From NCBI GenBank assembly GCA_025758065.1, contig CP107199.1:62001-126000 (forward strand): a stretch of DNA of 64,000 nt. The letters run 5' to 3'. The notes under the pieces were generated by a model. That model made no database searches, was not told the DNA's origin, and saw only the letters and a program-made list of their open reading frames with translations. Of this stretch, positions 51,518 through 60,366 are shown piece after piece (position 1 is the first letter of the stretch; the number at the start of each line of letters is the position of its first letter). This DNA is from Lachnospiraceae bacterium. GTDB lineage: Bacteria; Bacillota; Clostridia; Lachnospirales; Lachnospiraceae. Made by a program: the position numbers and the translations under genes.

Positions 51518-52936
51518 ATGGATCAGTATAACACTCTCACACCTGAGATTATTTCTAAATTAAAAGAGGTATCAGACCATATCCTTACCGGCGATGATAT
51601 CAACCCTGATTTTTCCAGGGATGAAATGCCTATTTATGGCACACATATGCCAGACCTGGTAGTTCAGCCACGTTCCACTGAAGAAGTAGCTGCTGTTATG
51701 AAAATCTGCTATGAAAATACGATTCCTGTCACTCCAAGAGGTGCCGGAACTGGACTTGCAGGAGGTGCAGTTCCCCTTCTTGGCGGTGTTCTCCTTGACA
51801 TGTCTAAGATGAACCGGATCTTAAACTATGATCTGGAAAATTTTGTTGTAAATATCGAAAGCGGTGTTCTTTTGAATGATCTTGCTGCTGACTGTCTGAC
51901 AAAAGGCATGATGTATCCGCCAGATCCAGGTGAAAAATTTGCCTGTGTAGGTGGAAATGTTGCTACCAATGCCGGAGGCATGCGCGCTGTAAAATATGGT
52001 TCCACCAGGGATTACGTACGTGCTATGACTGTTGTTCTTCCAACCGGTGAGATCACCCACCTTGGTGCTACTGTTTCCAAGACCTCTTCCGGCTATTCCC
52101 TGTTAAACCTGATGATCGGTTCTGAAGGTACTTTAGGCATCATTACAGAGCTGACCTTAAAGATCATTCCTTCTCCAAAAGCAAGCGCTTCCCTGATCGT
52201 ACCATTTGAAGATCTGAAAACAGCACTTGAAACCGTGCCAAAATTAAAAATGTCTTCCTTAAATCCTCAGGCCATCGAATTTATGGAGCGTGAAATCGTA
52301 CTGGCTTCTGAACGCCATACCGGACGTTCCGTTTTCCCACAGGAAATGGGTGGACAGCCAGTTGGTGCTTATCTTCTGATCACACTGGATTCTGACAGTG
52401 AAGACCAGTTATATACACTTCTTGAACAAGCGGCAGAATTAGTATTAGATGCCGGAGCTATGGACGTTTTAGTAGCTGACAGCCCTGCAAAAATGCGTGA
52501 TGCCTGGGCTGCCCGTTCTGCCTTTCTGGAAGTTATTATGGAAGAAACAAAACTTCTTGATGAATGCGACGTTGTAGTTCCTGTTACCAAGATCGCCTCT
52601 TATCTTGAATTTGTAAATAAGGCCGGTGAAGAATGTGGTCTGGTGATCCGTTCCTTTGGTCACGCCGGTGACGGAAACCTGCATATTTACGAGTGCTCTA
52701 ATGACCTTACTGAAGAGGAATTTAAAAAGCGCGTAGACAAGTTCTTTGATATTATCTATAAAGAAGCTTGTGCACAGGGCGGACTGGTATCCGGCGAACA
52801 TGGTATCGGCTCCGGTAAGATTCAGTACCTGATAGACTCCATTGGCGAGACCAATATGGCCCTTATGGAAGGCATTAAACGTGTATTTGATCCGAAAATG
52901 ATCTTAAATCCAGGCAAAGTATGCTACCGCCTATAA
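51518..52936 (+). CDS. FAD-linked oxidase (glycolate oxidase GlcD / D-lactate dehydrogenase type)
   Basis: The 472-residue flavoprotein has a PCMH-type FAD-binding domain (TPRGAGTGLAGGAVPLLGGV, then CVGGNVATNAGGMRAVKYG) and a C-terminal FAD-linked oxidase domain with SFGHAGDGNLHIY and SGEHGIGSGK. It oxidises a 2-hydroxyacid such as D-lactate or glycolate; related Clostridia enzymes pair with EtfAB, which is not encoded here. AGGAGG lies upstream of the ATG. Confidence 0.88.
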   Translation: MDQYNTLTPEIISKLKEVSDHILTGDDINPDFSRDEMPIYGTHMPDLVVQPRSTEEVAAVMKICYENTIPVTPRGAGTGLAGGAVPLLGGVLLDMSKMNRILNYDLENFVVNIESGVLLNDLAADCLTKGMMYPPDPGEKFACVGGNVATNAGGMRAVKYGSTRDYVRAMTVVLPTGEITHLGATVSKTSSGYSLLNLMIGSEGTLGIITELTLKIIPSPKASASLIVPFEDLKTALETVPKLKMSSLNPQAIEFMEREIVLASERHTGRSVFPQEMGGQPVGAYLLITLDSDSEDQLYTLLEQAAELVLDAGAMDVLVADSPAKMRDAWAARSAFLEVIMEETKLLDECDVVVPVTKIASYLEFVNKAGEECGLVIRSFGHAGDGNLHIYECSNDLTEEEFKKRVDKFFDIIYKEACAQGGLVSGEHGIGSGKIQYLIDSIGETNMALMEGIKRVFDPKMILNPGKVCYRL

Positions 52937-52950
52937 TATAATATGAGATA

Positions 52951-53301
52951 CTGGTACATCGTTTTCGAAATAACGATACCACTCACTTGTCTACGAATCT
53001 GATTGCACAGGCCTAAAAGCCTCAGCGTAGCCCGCTACGCCTGCGTTTTTAGACCTGCACACTCAAATCCGCATCCTACGTGATTAGTACAGTTATTTAC
53101 GAAACGATGTACCAGGGTCAAAAGGTCGGGAGTCCGATGCAAACTTGCTTGCAGGAGGATTTGTGACCTTGGGACCCGCCAAAAACATGAGTAAGAAGCC
53201 ATTTTTTGAAGAAAAATGAGCGGATTACGAATGTTTTTAGTATTACGGAAGTGCAAAGCACGTAGCAATTCGGTATCAGAGGGGGTAAAATACCTTTTGA
53301 C
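52951..53301. repeat. nested inverted-repeat intergenic element
   Basis: An arm CTGGTACATCGTTTTCG (52951-52967) is complementary to CGAAACGATGTACCAG (53100-53115). Between them lies a GC-rich hairpin (AGCGTAGCCCGCTACGC). A second pair, GTCAAAAGGT (53117-53126) and ACCTTTTGAC (53292-53301), extends the structure. It looks like a mobile or structural intergenic repeat with no gene inside. Confidence 0.6.
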
Positions 53302-53328
53302 TCCAACATCTAATATGATACCAGTTCC

Positions 53329-53380
53329 AAAAAAAGATGACTCAGGACAGTTTTCCACTTCCCGGGTCATCTTTTTTATT
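53329..53380. terminator. intrinsic terminator downstream of the oxidase gene
   Basis: AAAAAAGATGACTC pairs with GGGTCATCTTTTTT around a loop that includes GGACAG and CTTCC. It can act on either strand. Confidence 0.65.
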
Positions 53381-53505
53381 ATCTGATCTATCATCTTTTC
53401 TATAACCTTTTAAATCAGATCTACCATGATCTTCTTCATTTTCTTCCTACAAACTTTTTTAAATAAAATTTACATATTTTTATCAATAGACAGGTACATT
53501 TTATA

Positions 53506-53879
53506 TTGAAAATTTTAAAACCAGGCTATATAATGTATAAAGAAGTTGTTAAGAAATACTTCTGGTCAATGAACCATTAATCTTACGAAAAAAGGCAGGT
53601 GAACAGAATGGACGGTTGCGATAGTCATGGGCGAAGTAGATGCACGGGATATAAAGGAAACAGCAGTCTGTTCTGTTTCGTATAATTATCGTCTTTAGCA
53701 ATAAACAGATCATAACAGAATTTCTTTTTCATTTCTTATCCCGTTTTACAACTCCCGTAATATACATCGCAAAGCTGTAATAAGGAGGATCAGATGTATC
53801 GGTCCTGCGATTTTTTGTTCTGCACATTTTTAGACTGTGCAGGCTTTGTTGTGCAAAAAAGTGAATAAAGGAGACTGAA
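53506..53879 (+). promoter_or_regulatory. mgtE promoter and long leader with hairpins
   Basis: TTGAAA (53506-53511), a 17-nt spacer and TATAAT (53529-53534) give a good promoter, so the leader is about 340 nt. It contains a 25-codon open frame (53608-53685) after AGGTG, a hairpin GAAACAG/CTGTTTC, and a terminator-like stem (ATCGCA to TGCGAT, then T6, 53766-53816). A Mg-responsive attenuator is plausible, but I could not match the M-box consensus. Confidence 0.5.
53608..53685 (+). CDS. possible leader peptide of mgtE (25 aa)
   Basis: The frame encodes a Cys- and Gly-rich peptide beginning MDGCDSHGRSRCTGYKGNSS, with AGGTG seven bases upstream. It lies within the mgtE leader. Translation-coupled attenuation is possible; the frame may also be chance within a structured RNA. 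Confidence 0.25.
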   Translation: MDGCDSHGRSRCTGYKGNSSLFCFV

Positions 53880-55280
53880 ATGGAAAACAAAATTCAAGTT
53901 CAGGACCACAGCCAGGAGATTCTGTCTGTGATCCGAAGCAATGCCTCACCAGGCATTCTGAGAAACAAACTGGAAGATTACCATGAAAATGACCTTGCTG
54001 ACATTTTCCCGGAACTGACATTAGCAGAGCGGCGCAAGATCTGCCGTATCCTTGATACAAATATGCTTTCTGACATTTTTGAGCATATCGATCAGAAACA
54101 GGCTGCTGAATATCTGGATGAAATGGATATAAAAAAAGCTGCTTCTATCCTTTCTGCCATGGAAACAGACTCTGTTGTGGATGTATTAAAAATGACTCCC
54201 AAGGAAAAACGTGCCCTTCTTACAGAACTGCTGGATGATGACGCAAAAAAGGATATTGCTGTGATCGCTGCATTCGATGAAGATGAGATCGGCAGCTGGA
54301 TGACCACAAATTGTATTGTGATCCGTGAAAACCTTACTGTAAAGCAGGCCATGAGCAGTCTGGTAGAACAGGCCGCTAAAAATGACAATATTTCCACCAT
54401 TTTCATGGTAACAGAAGATCAGACCTTTTATGGTGCAATGGATCTGAAAGATCTGATCATTGCCCGACAGGATTCCGCCTTAGAGGATCTGATCGTTACC
54501 TCTTATCCTTATGTATATGGTCACGAACTGATCGATGACTGTATTGAAAAACTGAAAGACTATTCTGAGGACTCTATCCCAGTCCTTAATAATAACAATA
54601 AACTGCTTGGTGTTATCACTTCCCAGAGCATCGTAGACCTGGTAGATGATGAAATGGGTGAAGATTACGCAAAGTTCGCAGGTCTGACTGCTGAAGAAGA
54701 TTTAAAAGAACCTTTAAAAGAAAGTTTAAAAAAACGTCTTCCATGGCTGTTAGTCCTGTTAGCTCTTGGTATGGTCGTTTCCTCTGTTGTAGGTCTTTTT
54801 GAACAGGTTGTAAGCCAGCTGACGCTGATCATGTGCTTCCAGTCCCTGATCTTAGACATGGCCGGAAACGTTGGTACCCAGTCTCTGGCTGTTACCATCC
54901 GCGTACTTATGGACGAATCTCTTACAGGCAAACAGAAACTGGAGCTGGTATGGAAGGAAATGCGTATTGCTTTCTCAAATGGTCTGATCCTTGGCATTCT
55001 TTCTTTTGCAGCCATTGGTTTATACATTGTGATCGCAAAGGGAAAACCTTTCGCATTTGCTTATGCTGTATCCGGCTGTATCGGAGCTGCACTGCTTTCG
55101 GCAATGGTAATCTCCGGTGCTGTAGGCACATGTATCCCGCTGTTCTTTAAGAAGATCAATGTTGACCCGGCAGTTGCTTCCGGTCCACTGATCACAACGG
55201 TAAACGACTTAGTAGCTGTTATTTCCTATTATGGACTAAGCTGGATCTTACTGATCAATATCATGCATCTGGCTGGTTAA
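53880..55280 (+). CDS. mgtE: MgtE magnesium transporter
   Basis: The 466-residue protein has the MgtE N-domain (HENDLADIFPEL, then AAEYLDEMD), two CBS domains (about residues 140-265; NISTIFMVTEDQTFYGAM) and a C-terminal five-helix channel. The channel includes DMAGNVGTQSLAVTIR and ASGPLITTVNDLVAVISYY, the Mg-selectivity region. It imports Mg2+ with gating by cytoplasmic Mg. A GGAGA site precedes the ATG. A long leader suggests regulated expression. Confidence 0.93.
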   Translation: MENKIQVQDHSQEILSVIRSNASPGILRNKLEDYHENDLADIFPELTLAERRKICRILDTNMLSDIFEHIDQKQAAEYLDEMDIKKAASILSAMETDSVVDVLKMTPKEKRALLTELLDDDAKKDIAVIAAFDEDEIGSWMTTNCIVIRENLTVKQAMSSLVEQAAKNDNISTIFMVTEDQTFYGAMDLKDLIIARQDSALEDLIVTSYPYVYGHELIDDCIEKLKDYSEDSIPVLNNNNKLLGVITSQSIVDLVDDEMGEDYAKFAGLTAEEDLKEPLKESLKKRLPWLLVLLALGMVVSSVVGLFEQVVSQLTLIMCFQSLILDMAGNVGTQSLAVTIRVLMDESLTGKQKLELVWKEMRIAFSNGLILGILSFAAIGLYIVIAKGKPFAFAYAVSGCIGAALLSAMVISGAVGTCIPLFFKKINVDPAVASGPLITTVNDLVAVISYYGLSWILLINIMHLAG

Positions 55281-55324
55281 AACAGAAAACAGGCAGGCAT
55301 AACTTCTGCCCCCTGCAGTATATA

Positions 55325-55385
55325 AAAAATACGCTTTCTCTTCTGTAATTCTCTCTGGAACCCGGAAAAGAAAGCGTATTTTTAT
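55325..55385. terminator. bidirectional terminator between mgtE and the RelA-type gene
   Basis: AAATACGCTTTCT and AGAAAGCGTATTT form a long stem with a 30-nt loop; A-runs and T-runs on either side make it functional for both converging genes. Confidence 0.8.
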
Positions 55386-56191
55386 TTTTCATCTTCTGCC
55401 GAATGATGTGTCAGTAATCCCTGTTCTTCTCTCACACTTCGCATCCTGCGAAAATAGGAACTCATCTCATCAGCCATACCGGAAAGGCGGTTTAACAAGG
55501 TGGAAAAATCCTTTAACATTTCATCATCTTTATAATATGGATAGACAATGTCATGGTCGATCTCACTCCAGCCTTCCTCAAACAGCGTTCTTCCCTGGAT
55601 CTCTACATAATATCCTTTGTATTTGATAATATAGTGGAGAGAACGGTAGATTCCGTCTGATTTAATGTCGATCAGCTTTTCATCATAAATCCGGGTATCA
55701 CCATTTCTCCGGTACACCTTTGGACGCTCTGCAATATAGCAATGGGATGGATCTTCGTCAAAATCCTGTCCTCTGTCCTTTACATAAATGTCTGGGTCAT
55801 TTTCAAATACAGTGGTAATATATTTGTGGAAATAGATCCAATCTTCCCGGTAAAGGAAAAATACACGGATACCGATCAGGTCGGTCATGTATTTATAATA
55901 ATTATTCCTGTTAAGATCTTTGAATTTCTCCGGATCTTCTTTCCGTTTTCGTATGATCTTCTCCAAAAGATGTCCCGGATTTTTGGTACGGTATCGGTAG
56001 GAATGAATTCCCGCCCGCTCAATATCATAGAGATAATCATTGACAAAGTCTTTGCCGATCTCCCGGAGTTTTTCTTCTTTTGACAGATAATCATCATAGA
56101 TCGCTGCCAGCTCTTCCCAAGAAATGTCAGCTGCCTTAAAATCATCTTCGTCAATGTTATAGGCTTTTAAGAACGCAGTTTTATCCACCAT
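55382..56191 (-). CDS. RelA/SpoT-domain protein (small alarmone synthetase-like)
   Basis: The 269-residue protein has a single RelA_SpoT synthetase domain (about residues 55-215): DLIGIRVFFLY, then YRSLHYIIKY and VEIQGRTLFEEGWSEIDHDI. No HD hydrolase or regulatory TGS/ACT domains are present. It probably makes (p)ppGpp, although some relatives act as other nucleotide pyrophosphokinases. Monocistronic, with a terminator at each side. Confidence 0.85.
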   Translation of the reverse strand: MVDKTAFLKAYNIDEDDFKAADISWEELAAIYDDYLSKEEKLREIGKDFVNDYLYDIERAGIHSYRYRTKNPGHLLEKIIRKRKEDPEKFKDLNRNNYYKYMTDLIGIRVFFLYREDWIYFHKYITTVFENDPDIYVKDRGQDFDEDPSHCYIAERPKVYRRNGDTRIYDEKLIDIKSDGIYRSLHYIIKYKGYYVEIQGRTLFEEGWSEIDHDIVYPYYKDDEMLKDFSTLLNRLSGMADEMSSYFRRMRSVREEQGLLTHHSAEDEK

Positions 56192-56281
56192 CTGCCTTCC
56201 CCCTTTTCTTTTTTATGTTCTCTCGGAATTTTTCTGTACCTGATTTTGCGAGAAGATTTTTTGTCAGTTGTACCCCAATTT

Positions 56282-56532
56282 TGTTTTTTCCTGCTTTTTT
56301 CCGACTCGCAAACCCGCGCTGACGCGCTTTACCGCCTGCTGACGCAGGCTGTTTGCTCGTGGAGTGCTTGGAAAAAACAAATGCCGCCTTCGGCGTCGCT
56401 TGTTTTTTCCTGCTTTTTTCCGACTCGCAAACCCGCGCTGACGCACTTTACTGCCTGCTGACGCAGGCTGTTTGCTCGTGGAGTGCTTGGAAAAAACAAA
56501 TGCCGCCTTCGGCGTCGCTTGTTTTTTCCTGC
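56282..56532. repeat. 119-bp GC-rich tandem repeat (two copies plus start of a third)
   Basis: The unit starts TGTTTTTTCCTGC at 56282, 56401 and 56520, a period of 119 bp with few differences. Each unit contains nested dyads: GCCTGCTGACGCAGGC, and GGAAAAAACAA facing TTGTTTTTTCC around a GCCGCCTTCGGCG hairpin. The latter resembles a bidirectional terminator. It fills the gap between the RelA-type gene and the ABC operon end; the rest of that gap shows nothing recognisable. Confidence 0.85.
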
Positions 56533-56533
56533 G

Positions 56534-58441
56534 CTACTCCAGTTCGAAAGCTCCTGTATATAGCTGATAGTATTTTCCTTTTTCTTCGATCAGCTTATCA
56601 TGGCTTCCGCGCTCGATGATGTGGCCCTGCTCCAGCACCATGATCACATCGGAGTTACGCACTGTGGATAGTCTATGTGCAATAACAAATACAGTACGTC
56701 CCTGCATCAGGGCATCCATTCCCCGCTGTACGATGGCTTCTGTACGTGTATCAATAGATGATGTTGCCTCGTCTAAGATCATAACCGGCGGATCTGCAGC
56801 GGCTGCTCTGGCAATAGAGATCAGCTGTCTCTGTCCCTGGGATAAATTCTCACCATTTCCGGTAATAGCAGTCTCATAGCCTTCCGGCAGACGGGTGATA
56901 AAGTCATGGGCACCGGCCAGTTTTGCTGCTCCTATGCACTCGTCATCTGTTGCATCCGGGTTACTGTAGCGGATATTTTCCATTACAGTGCCGGTAAACA
57001 GGTTGGTATCCTGTAAAACAATACCCAAAGAATGGCGCAGATCCGACTTTTTGATCTTCCTGATATTGATGCCATCATAACGGATGGTTCCATCAGAAAT
57101 ATCATAAAAACGATTGATCAGATTGGTAATGGTAGTCTTTCCGGCACCAGTCGCACCTACAAAAGCTACCTTCTGGCCAGGTTCTGCATACAGTGTAATA
57201 TTATGAAGAACTGTCTTACCAGGATCATAACCAAAATCTACATTTTCAAAACGCACATCACCTGTCAGCCTGGTATAAGTAACCGTTCCATCGCTGTGGG
57301 GATGTTTCCATGCCCAGACACCGGTACGTTCTTTGTGCTCTGAAAGAGTTCCGTCAGGATTTTCCACTGCATTTACAAGTGTTACATATCCTTCATCTTC
57401 CTCTGGCTTTTCATCTAACAGGCCAAAAATACGTTCCGCACCTGCCATACCCATGACAACGGCATTGATCTGCTGGGAAACCTGGTTGATGTTTCCTGCA
57501 AACTGCTTGGTCATGTTTAAGAACGGCACTACGATACTAATAGAAAATGGTAACCGGGAAATGCTTAAATTAGGCACTTTAAACATCAGGAATAAGCTTC
57601 CTGCAAGGGCTACTGCCACATACAGCAGGTTACCAATATTGTTTAAGATCGGTCCCAGGGTATTTGCGTATTTATTAGCCGTTTCAGACACATGGAACAG
57701 CTCATCATTAATAGCATCAAAAGTCTTTTCGCTTTCTTCTTCATGGCAGAACACCTTAATGACCTTCTGGCCATTCATCATCTCTTCCACAAAACCTTCT
57801 GTCCTACCAATAGCTTTCTGCTGCTGGATAAAGAATTTTGCAGAGCTTCCCCCTACTTTCTTTATAATATTCAGCATGAGTACAACACCTGCAACTACCA
57901 CCAGCGCCATCCAGATACTGTAGTAAAGCATGACGCAGAATACTGTCGTTACCATAACAGCAGAATTTAAAAACTGCGGAATACTCTGGGAGATCAGCTG
58001 ACGCAGCGTGTCAATATCATTGGTATAGTAACTCATAATATCCCCATGATTATGAGTGTCAAAATATTTTACAGGAAAATCCTGCATACTATTGAACATT
58101 TTTTCACGCAGCTTCTTTAAAGTTCCCTGGGTGATCTCAGCCATTTTCCGGTTATAGAAGATAGAAGCCGCCAGCGCCAGACCATAAAGTGTAAGAAGGA
58201 TACCTGTATAACGCAGTATCTCATCCTTACAGCCATTCCACTCACCGGACTGCCAGTTCTGTTCTACCACAGCAATAACCTTCTGCATAAAAACTGCCGG
58301 AATAGAACCTACAATAGCATTAAATAAAATACCTATGAGTACCAGAGGCAACAGCACCGGGAAAAATCCGAAAATGGTGCGGATCAGGCGCAAAAACGTC
58401 TTTTTTCCAGCCTTTGCCATGGCTTTTCCATTATTCTTCAT
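56534..58441 (-). CDS. ABC exporter half-transporter, second subunit
   Basis: The 635-residue protein has six membrane helices (residues about 20-330) and an ATPase domain with Walker A GATGAGKTT, signature LSQGQ and Walker B VMILDEATSSID. A variable insert near residue 370-400 links the two parts. It is one half of a heterodimeric multidrug/lipid exporter with the gene just upstream, whose end it overlaps by 11 bp. The ATG at 58441 has AAGGAGG eight bases upstream. Substrate unknown. Confidence 0.9.
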   Translation of the reverse strand: MKNNGKAMAKAGKKTFLRLIRTIFGFFPVLLPLVLIGILFNAIVGSIPAVFMQKVIAVVEQNWQSGEWNGCKDEILRYTGILLTLYGLALAASIFYNRKMAEITQGTLKKLREKMFNSMQDFPVKYFDTHNHGDIMSYYTNDIDTLRQLISQSIPQFLNSAVMVTTVFCVMLYYSIWMALVVVAGVVLMLNIIKKVGGSSAKFFIQQQKAIGRTEGFVEEMMNGQKVIKVFCHEEESEKTFDAINDELFHVSETANKYANTLGPILNNIGNLLYVAVALAGSLFLMFKVPNLSISRLPFSISIVVPFLNMTKQFAGNINQVSQQINAVVMGMAGAERIFGLLDEKPEEDEGYVTLVNAVENPDGTLSEHKERTGVWAWKHPHSDGTVTYTRLTGDVRFENVDFGYDPGKTVLHNITLYAEPGQKVAFVGATGAGKTTITNLINRFYDISDGTIRYDGINIRKIKKSDLRHSLGIVLQDTNLFTGTVMENIRYSNPDATDDECIGAAKLAGAHDFITRLPEGYETAITGNGENLSQGQRQLISIARAAAADPPVMILDEATSSIDTRTEAIVQRGMDALMQGRTVFVIAHRLSTVRNSDVIMVLEQGHIIERGSHDKLIEEKGKYYQLYTGAFELE

Positions 58442-60176
58442 CCTGACCGCCTCCTTTGTTCTGTGATTCATATACTTCCCTGTAGATCGGGCTGGTTTTC
58501 ATCAGCTCTTCGTGATTTCCAACTGCCTGGATCTTTCCGCCATCCATTACAATAATATGATCAGCTTCCTGAACAGATGAAATACGCTGTGCGATAATGA
58601 TCTTTGTAGTTTCAGGGATAAATTCCTTAAATCCGCTCCGGATCATTGCATCTGTCTTTGTATCTACTGCACTGGTAGAATCATCTAAGATCAGGATCTT
58701 TGGCTTTTTAAGAAGTGCTCTTGCAATACAAAGTCTCTGCTTCTGGCCACCTGAAACATTAGCACCGCCCTGTTCAATGTAGGACTTGTACTTATCCGGG
58801 AAACGGAGAACAAATTCATCTGCCTGAGCCAGCTTGCAGGCATGGGCCATTTCCTCTGGAGTGGCATTTTTATCACCCCAGCGCAGGTTTTCTTCAATAG
58901 TACCTGAAAACAGGATATTCTTCTGTAAAACAACAGCAACCTGGTTTCGCAGTGTCTTAAGGTCATATTCCCTTACATCTCTTCCCCCCACCTTTACCAC
59001 ACCTTCTGTGGTATCATACAGACGGGAGATCAGCTGGATCAAAGTAGACTTTGAAGAACCGGTTCCACCAATAATACCAATAGTCTCACCGGAATTAATA
59101 TGAAGGTTAATGTTCTCCAGAGCGTTTCTCTCTGCCTTTTTAGAATATTTAAAGCTTACATTTTCAAAATCAACAGAACCGTCCTTTACCTCGTAAACCG
59201 GATTTTCCGGATTTACCAGACTGCTCTTTTCTTCCAGAACTTCTACAATTCGCTTTGCAGACTCAGAAGCCAGTGTGATCATAACAAAGACCATGGACAG
59301 CATCATAAGACTGCTTAAGATCTGGAAACTATAGGTTAAAAGAGCGGAAAACTGTCCTACATCCAAATCCAGTCCCCGGCTGGTGATGATCGTATAAGAA
59401 CCAAAGGACAGCACAAAAATCGTAACTGTATACAGGCAGAACTGCATCAGTGGATTGTTAAATGCAAGGATCTTTTCTGCACGGGTAAAATCACCGCATA
59501 CATCTTCTGCTGCACGGTCAAACTTCTCTTTTTCATACTCCTCCCGCACATAAGATTTCACAACACGGATGCCCTTAATGTTTTCCTGAACAGAGTTATT
59601 TAAAGCATCATATTTGTTAAATACAGCGCGGAACAGCGGCATGACCAGGCGGATAATGGAAAAAAGACCAATTCCCAGTATGGGCACTACAATGATAAAA
59701 ATACATGCCATTCTGCCGCCCATGATAAATGCCATGACAAAGGCAAAAACAAGCATTAATGGGGCACGTATGGCAATACGGACGATCATCATATAAGCCA
59801 TCTGTACATTAGTCACATCTGTAGTCAGACGTGTAACTAAAGATGAAGATGAAAAACGGTCAATGTTTTCAAAAGAAAAATCCTGGATCTTGTAAAACAG
59901 GTCTTTTCTCACGTTCTTTGCAAACCCGCAGGAAGCAGTGGCACAGGCATTACCTGCAGTAATACCGAATATAAGAGAAAGCGTAGCCATAATGACCAGT
60001 ACCAGACCATACATGGCGATTTCCCTAAAACCGGCACCTGCCTTCATCTGGTTCACCAGCCGTGCAATGACAAATGGAATAATACACTCCATCACCACTT
60101 CCAGTGATACCATCAAAGGGGCTTTCAGGGATGCCTGCTTATACTCACGGATGCATTTTGATAAAACTTTCAGCAT
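58431..60176 (-). CDS. ABC exporter half-transporter, first subunit
   Basis: The 581-residue protein has an ABC membrane domain and an ATPase domain with Walker A GGTGSSKST, signature NVSGGQKQR and Walker B ILILDDSTSAVD. The Asp replacing the catalytic Glu (LDDSTS) marks it as the degenerate-site partner of the heterodimer. The start at 60176 (MLKVLSKCIREYKQ) has GGAG about 13 nt upstream, a longer than usual gap. An inverted repeat lies 50 bp further upstream. No regulator gene is adjacent. Confidence 0.88.
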   Translation of the reverse strand: MLKVLSKCIREYKQASLKAPLMVSLEVVMECIIPFVIARLVNQMKAGAGFREIAMYGLVLVIMATLSLIFGITAGNACATASCGFAKNVRKDLFYKIQDFSFENIDRFSSSSLVTRLTTDVTNVQMAYMMIVRIAIRAPLMLVFAFVMAFIMGGRMACIFIIVVPILGIGLFSIIRLVMPLFRAVFNKYDALNNSVQENIKGIRVVKSYVREEYEKEKFDRAAEDVCGDFTRAEKILAFNNPLMQFCLYTVTIFVLSFGSYTIITSRGLDLDVGQFSALLTYSFQILSSLMMLSMVFVMITLASESAKRIVEVLEEKSSLVNPENPVYEVKDGSVDFENVSFKYSKKAERNALENINLHINSGETIGIIGGTGSSKSTLIQLISRLYDTTEGVVKVGGRDVREYDLKTLRNQVAVVLQKNILFSGTIEENLRWGDKNATPEEMAHACKLAQADEFVLRFPDKYKSYIEQGGANVSGGQKQRLCIARALLKKPKILILDDSTSAVDTKTDAMIRSGFKEFIPETTKIIIAQRISSVQEADHIIVMDGGKIQAVGNHEELMKTSPIYREVYESQNKGGGQDEE

Positions 60177-60225
60177 AATAGGTAAAATACTCCTTTCTGT
60201 AAACATGCATGCCAACAATAAGAAC

Positions 60226-60250
60226 AGGACGTCCGCAACGCGAACGTCCT
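60226..60250. promoter_or_regulatory. inverted repeat upstream of the ABC exporter operon
   Basis: AGGACGT (60226-60232) and ACGTCCT (60244-60250) flank a GC-rich core (CCGCAACGCGA). It could be an operator for a MarR- or TetR-type regulator, or an RNA hairpin in the 5' leader. Confidence 0.45.
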
Positions 60251-60366
60251 GAATGCGTTTTTCAGTACATATACTGAAACATGTGCATTTTAGGCTACTC
60301 TTAATCATACCCTAAATCTACTGTTCTTTACAAGAGTAAAATAATGAACTTTTTGTGAAAAAAAAG

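Noticed and set aside
53035..53394. 119-codon minus-strand open frame between oxidase and mgtE
   Set aside because: It lies within the inverted-repeat element and terminator, and its translation looks random.
53541..53820. M-box (ykoK) magnesium riboswitch before mgtE
   Set aside because: Only AGGTGA and a late AACAG are reminiscent; the central conserved blocks are missing, so it was left as an unclassified leader.
57333..57923. 196-codon plus-strand open frame opposite the ABC exporter gene
   Set aside because: Antisense shadow of a clear ABC transporter; no homology pattern of its own.
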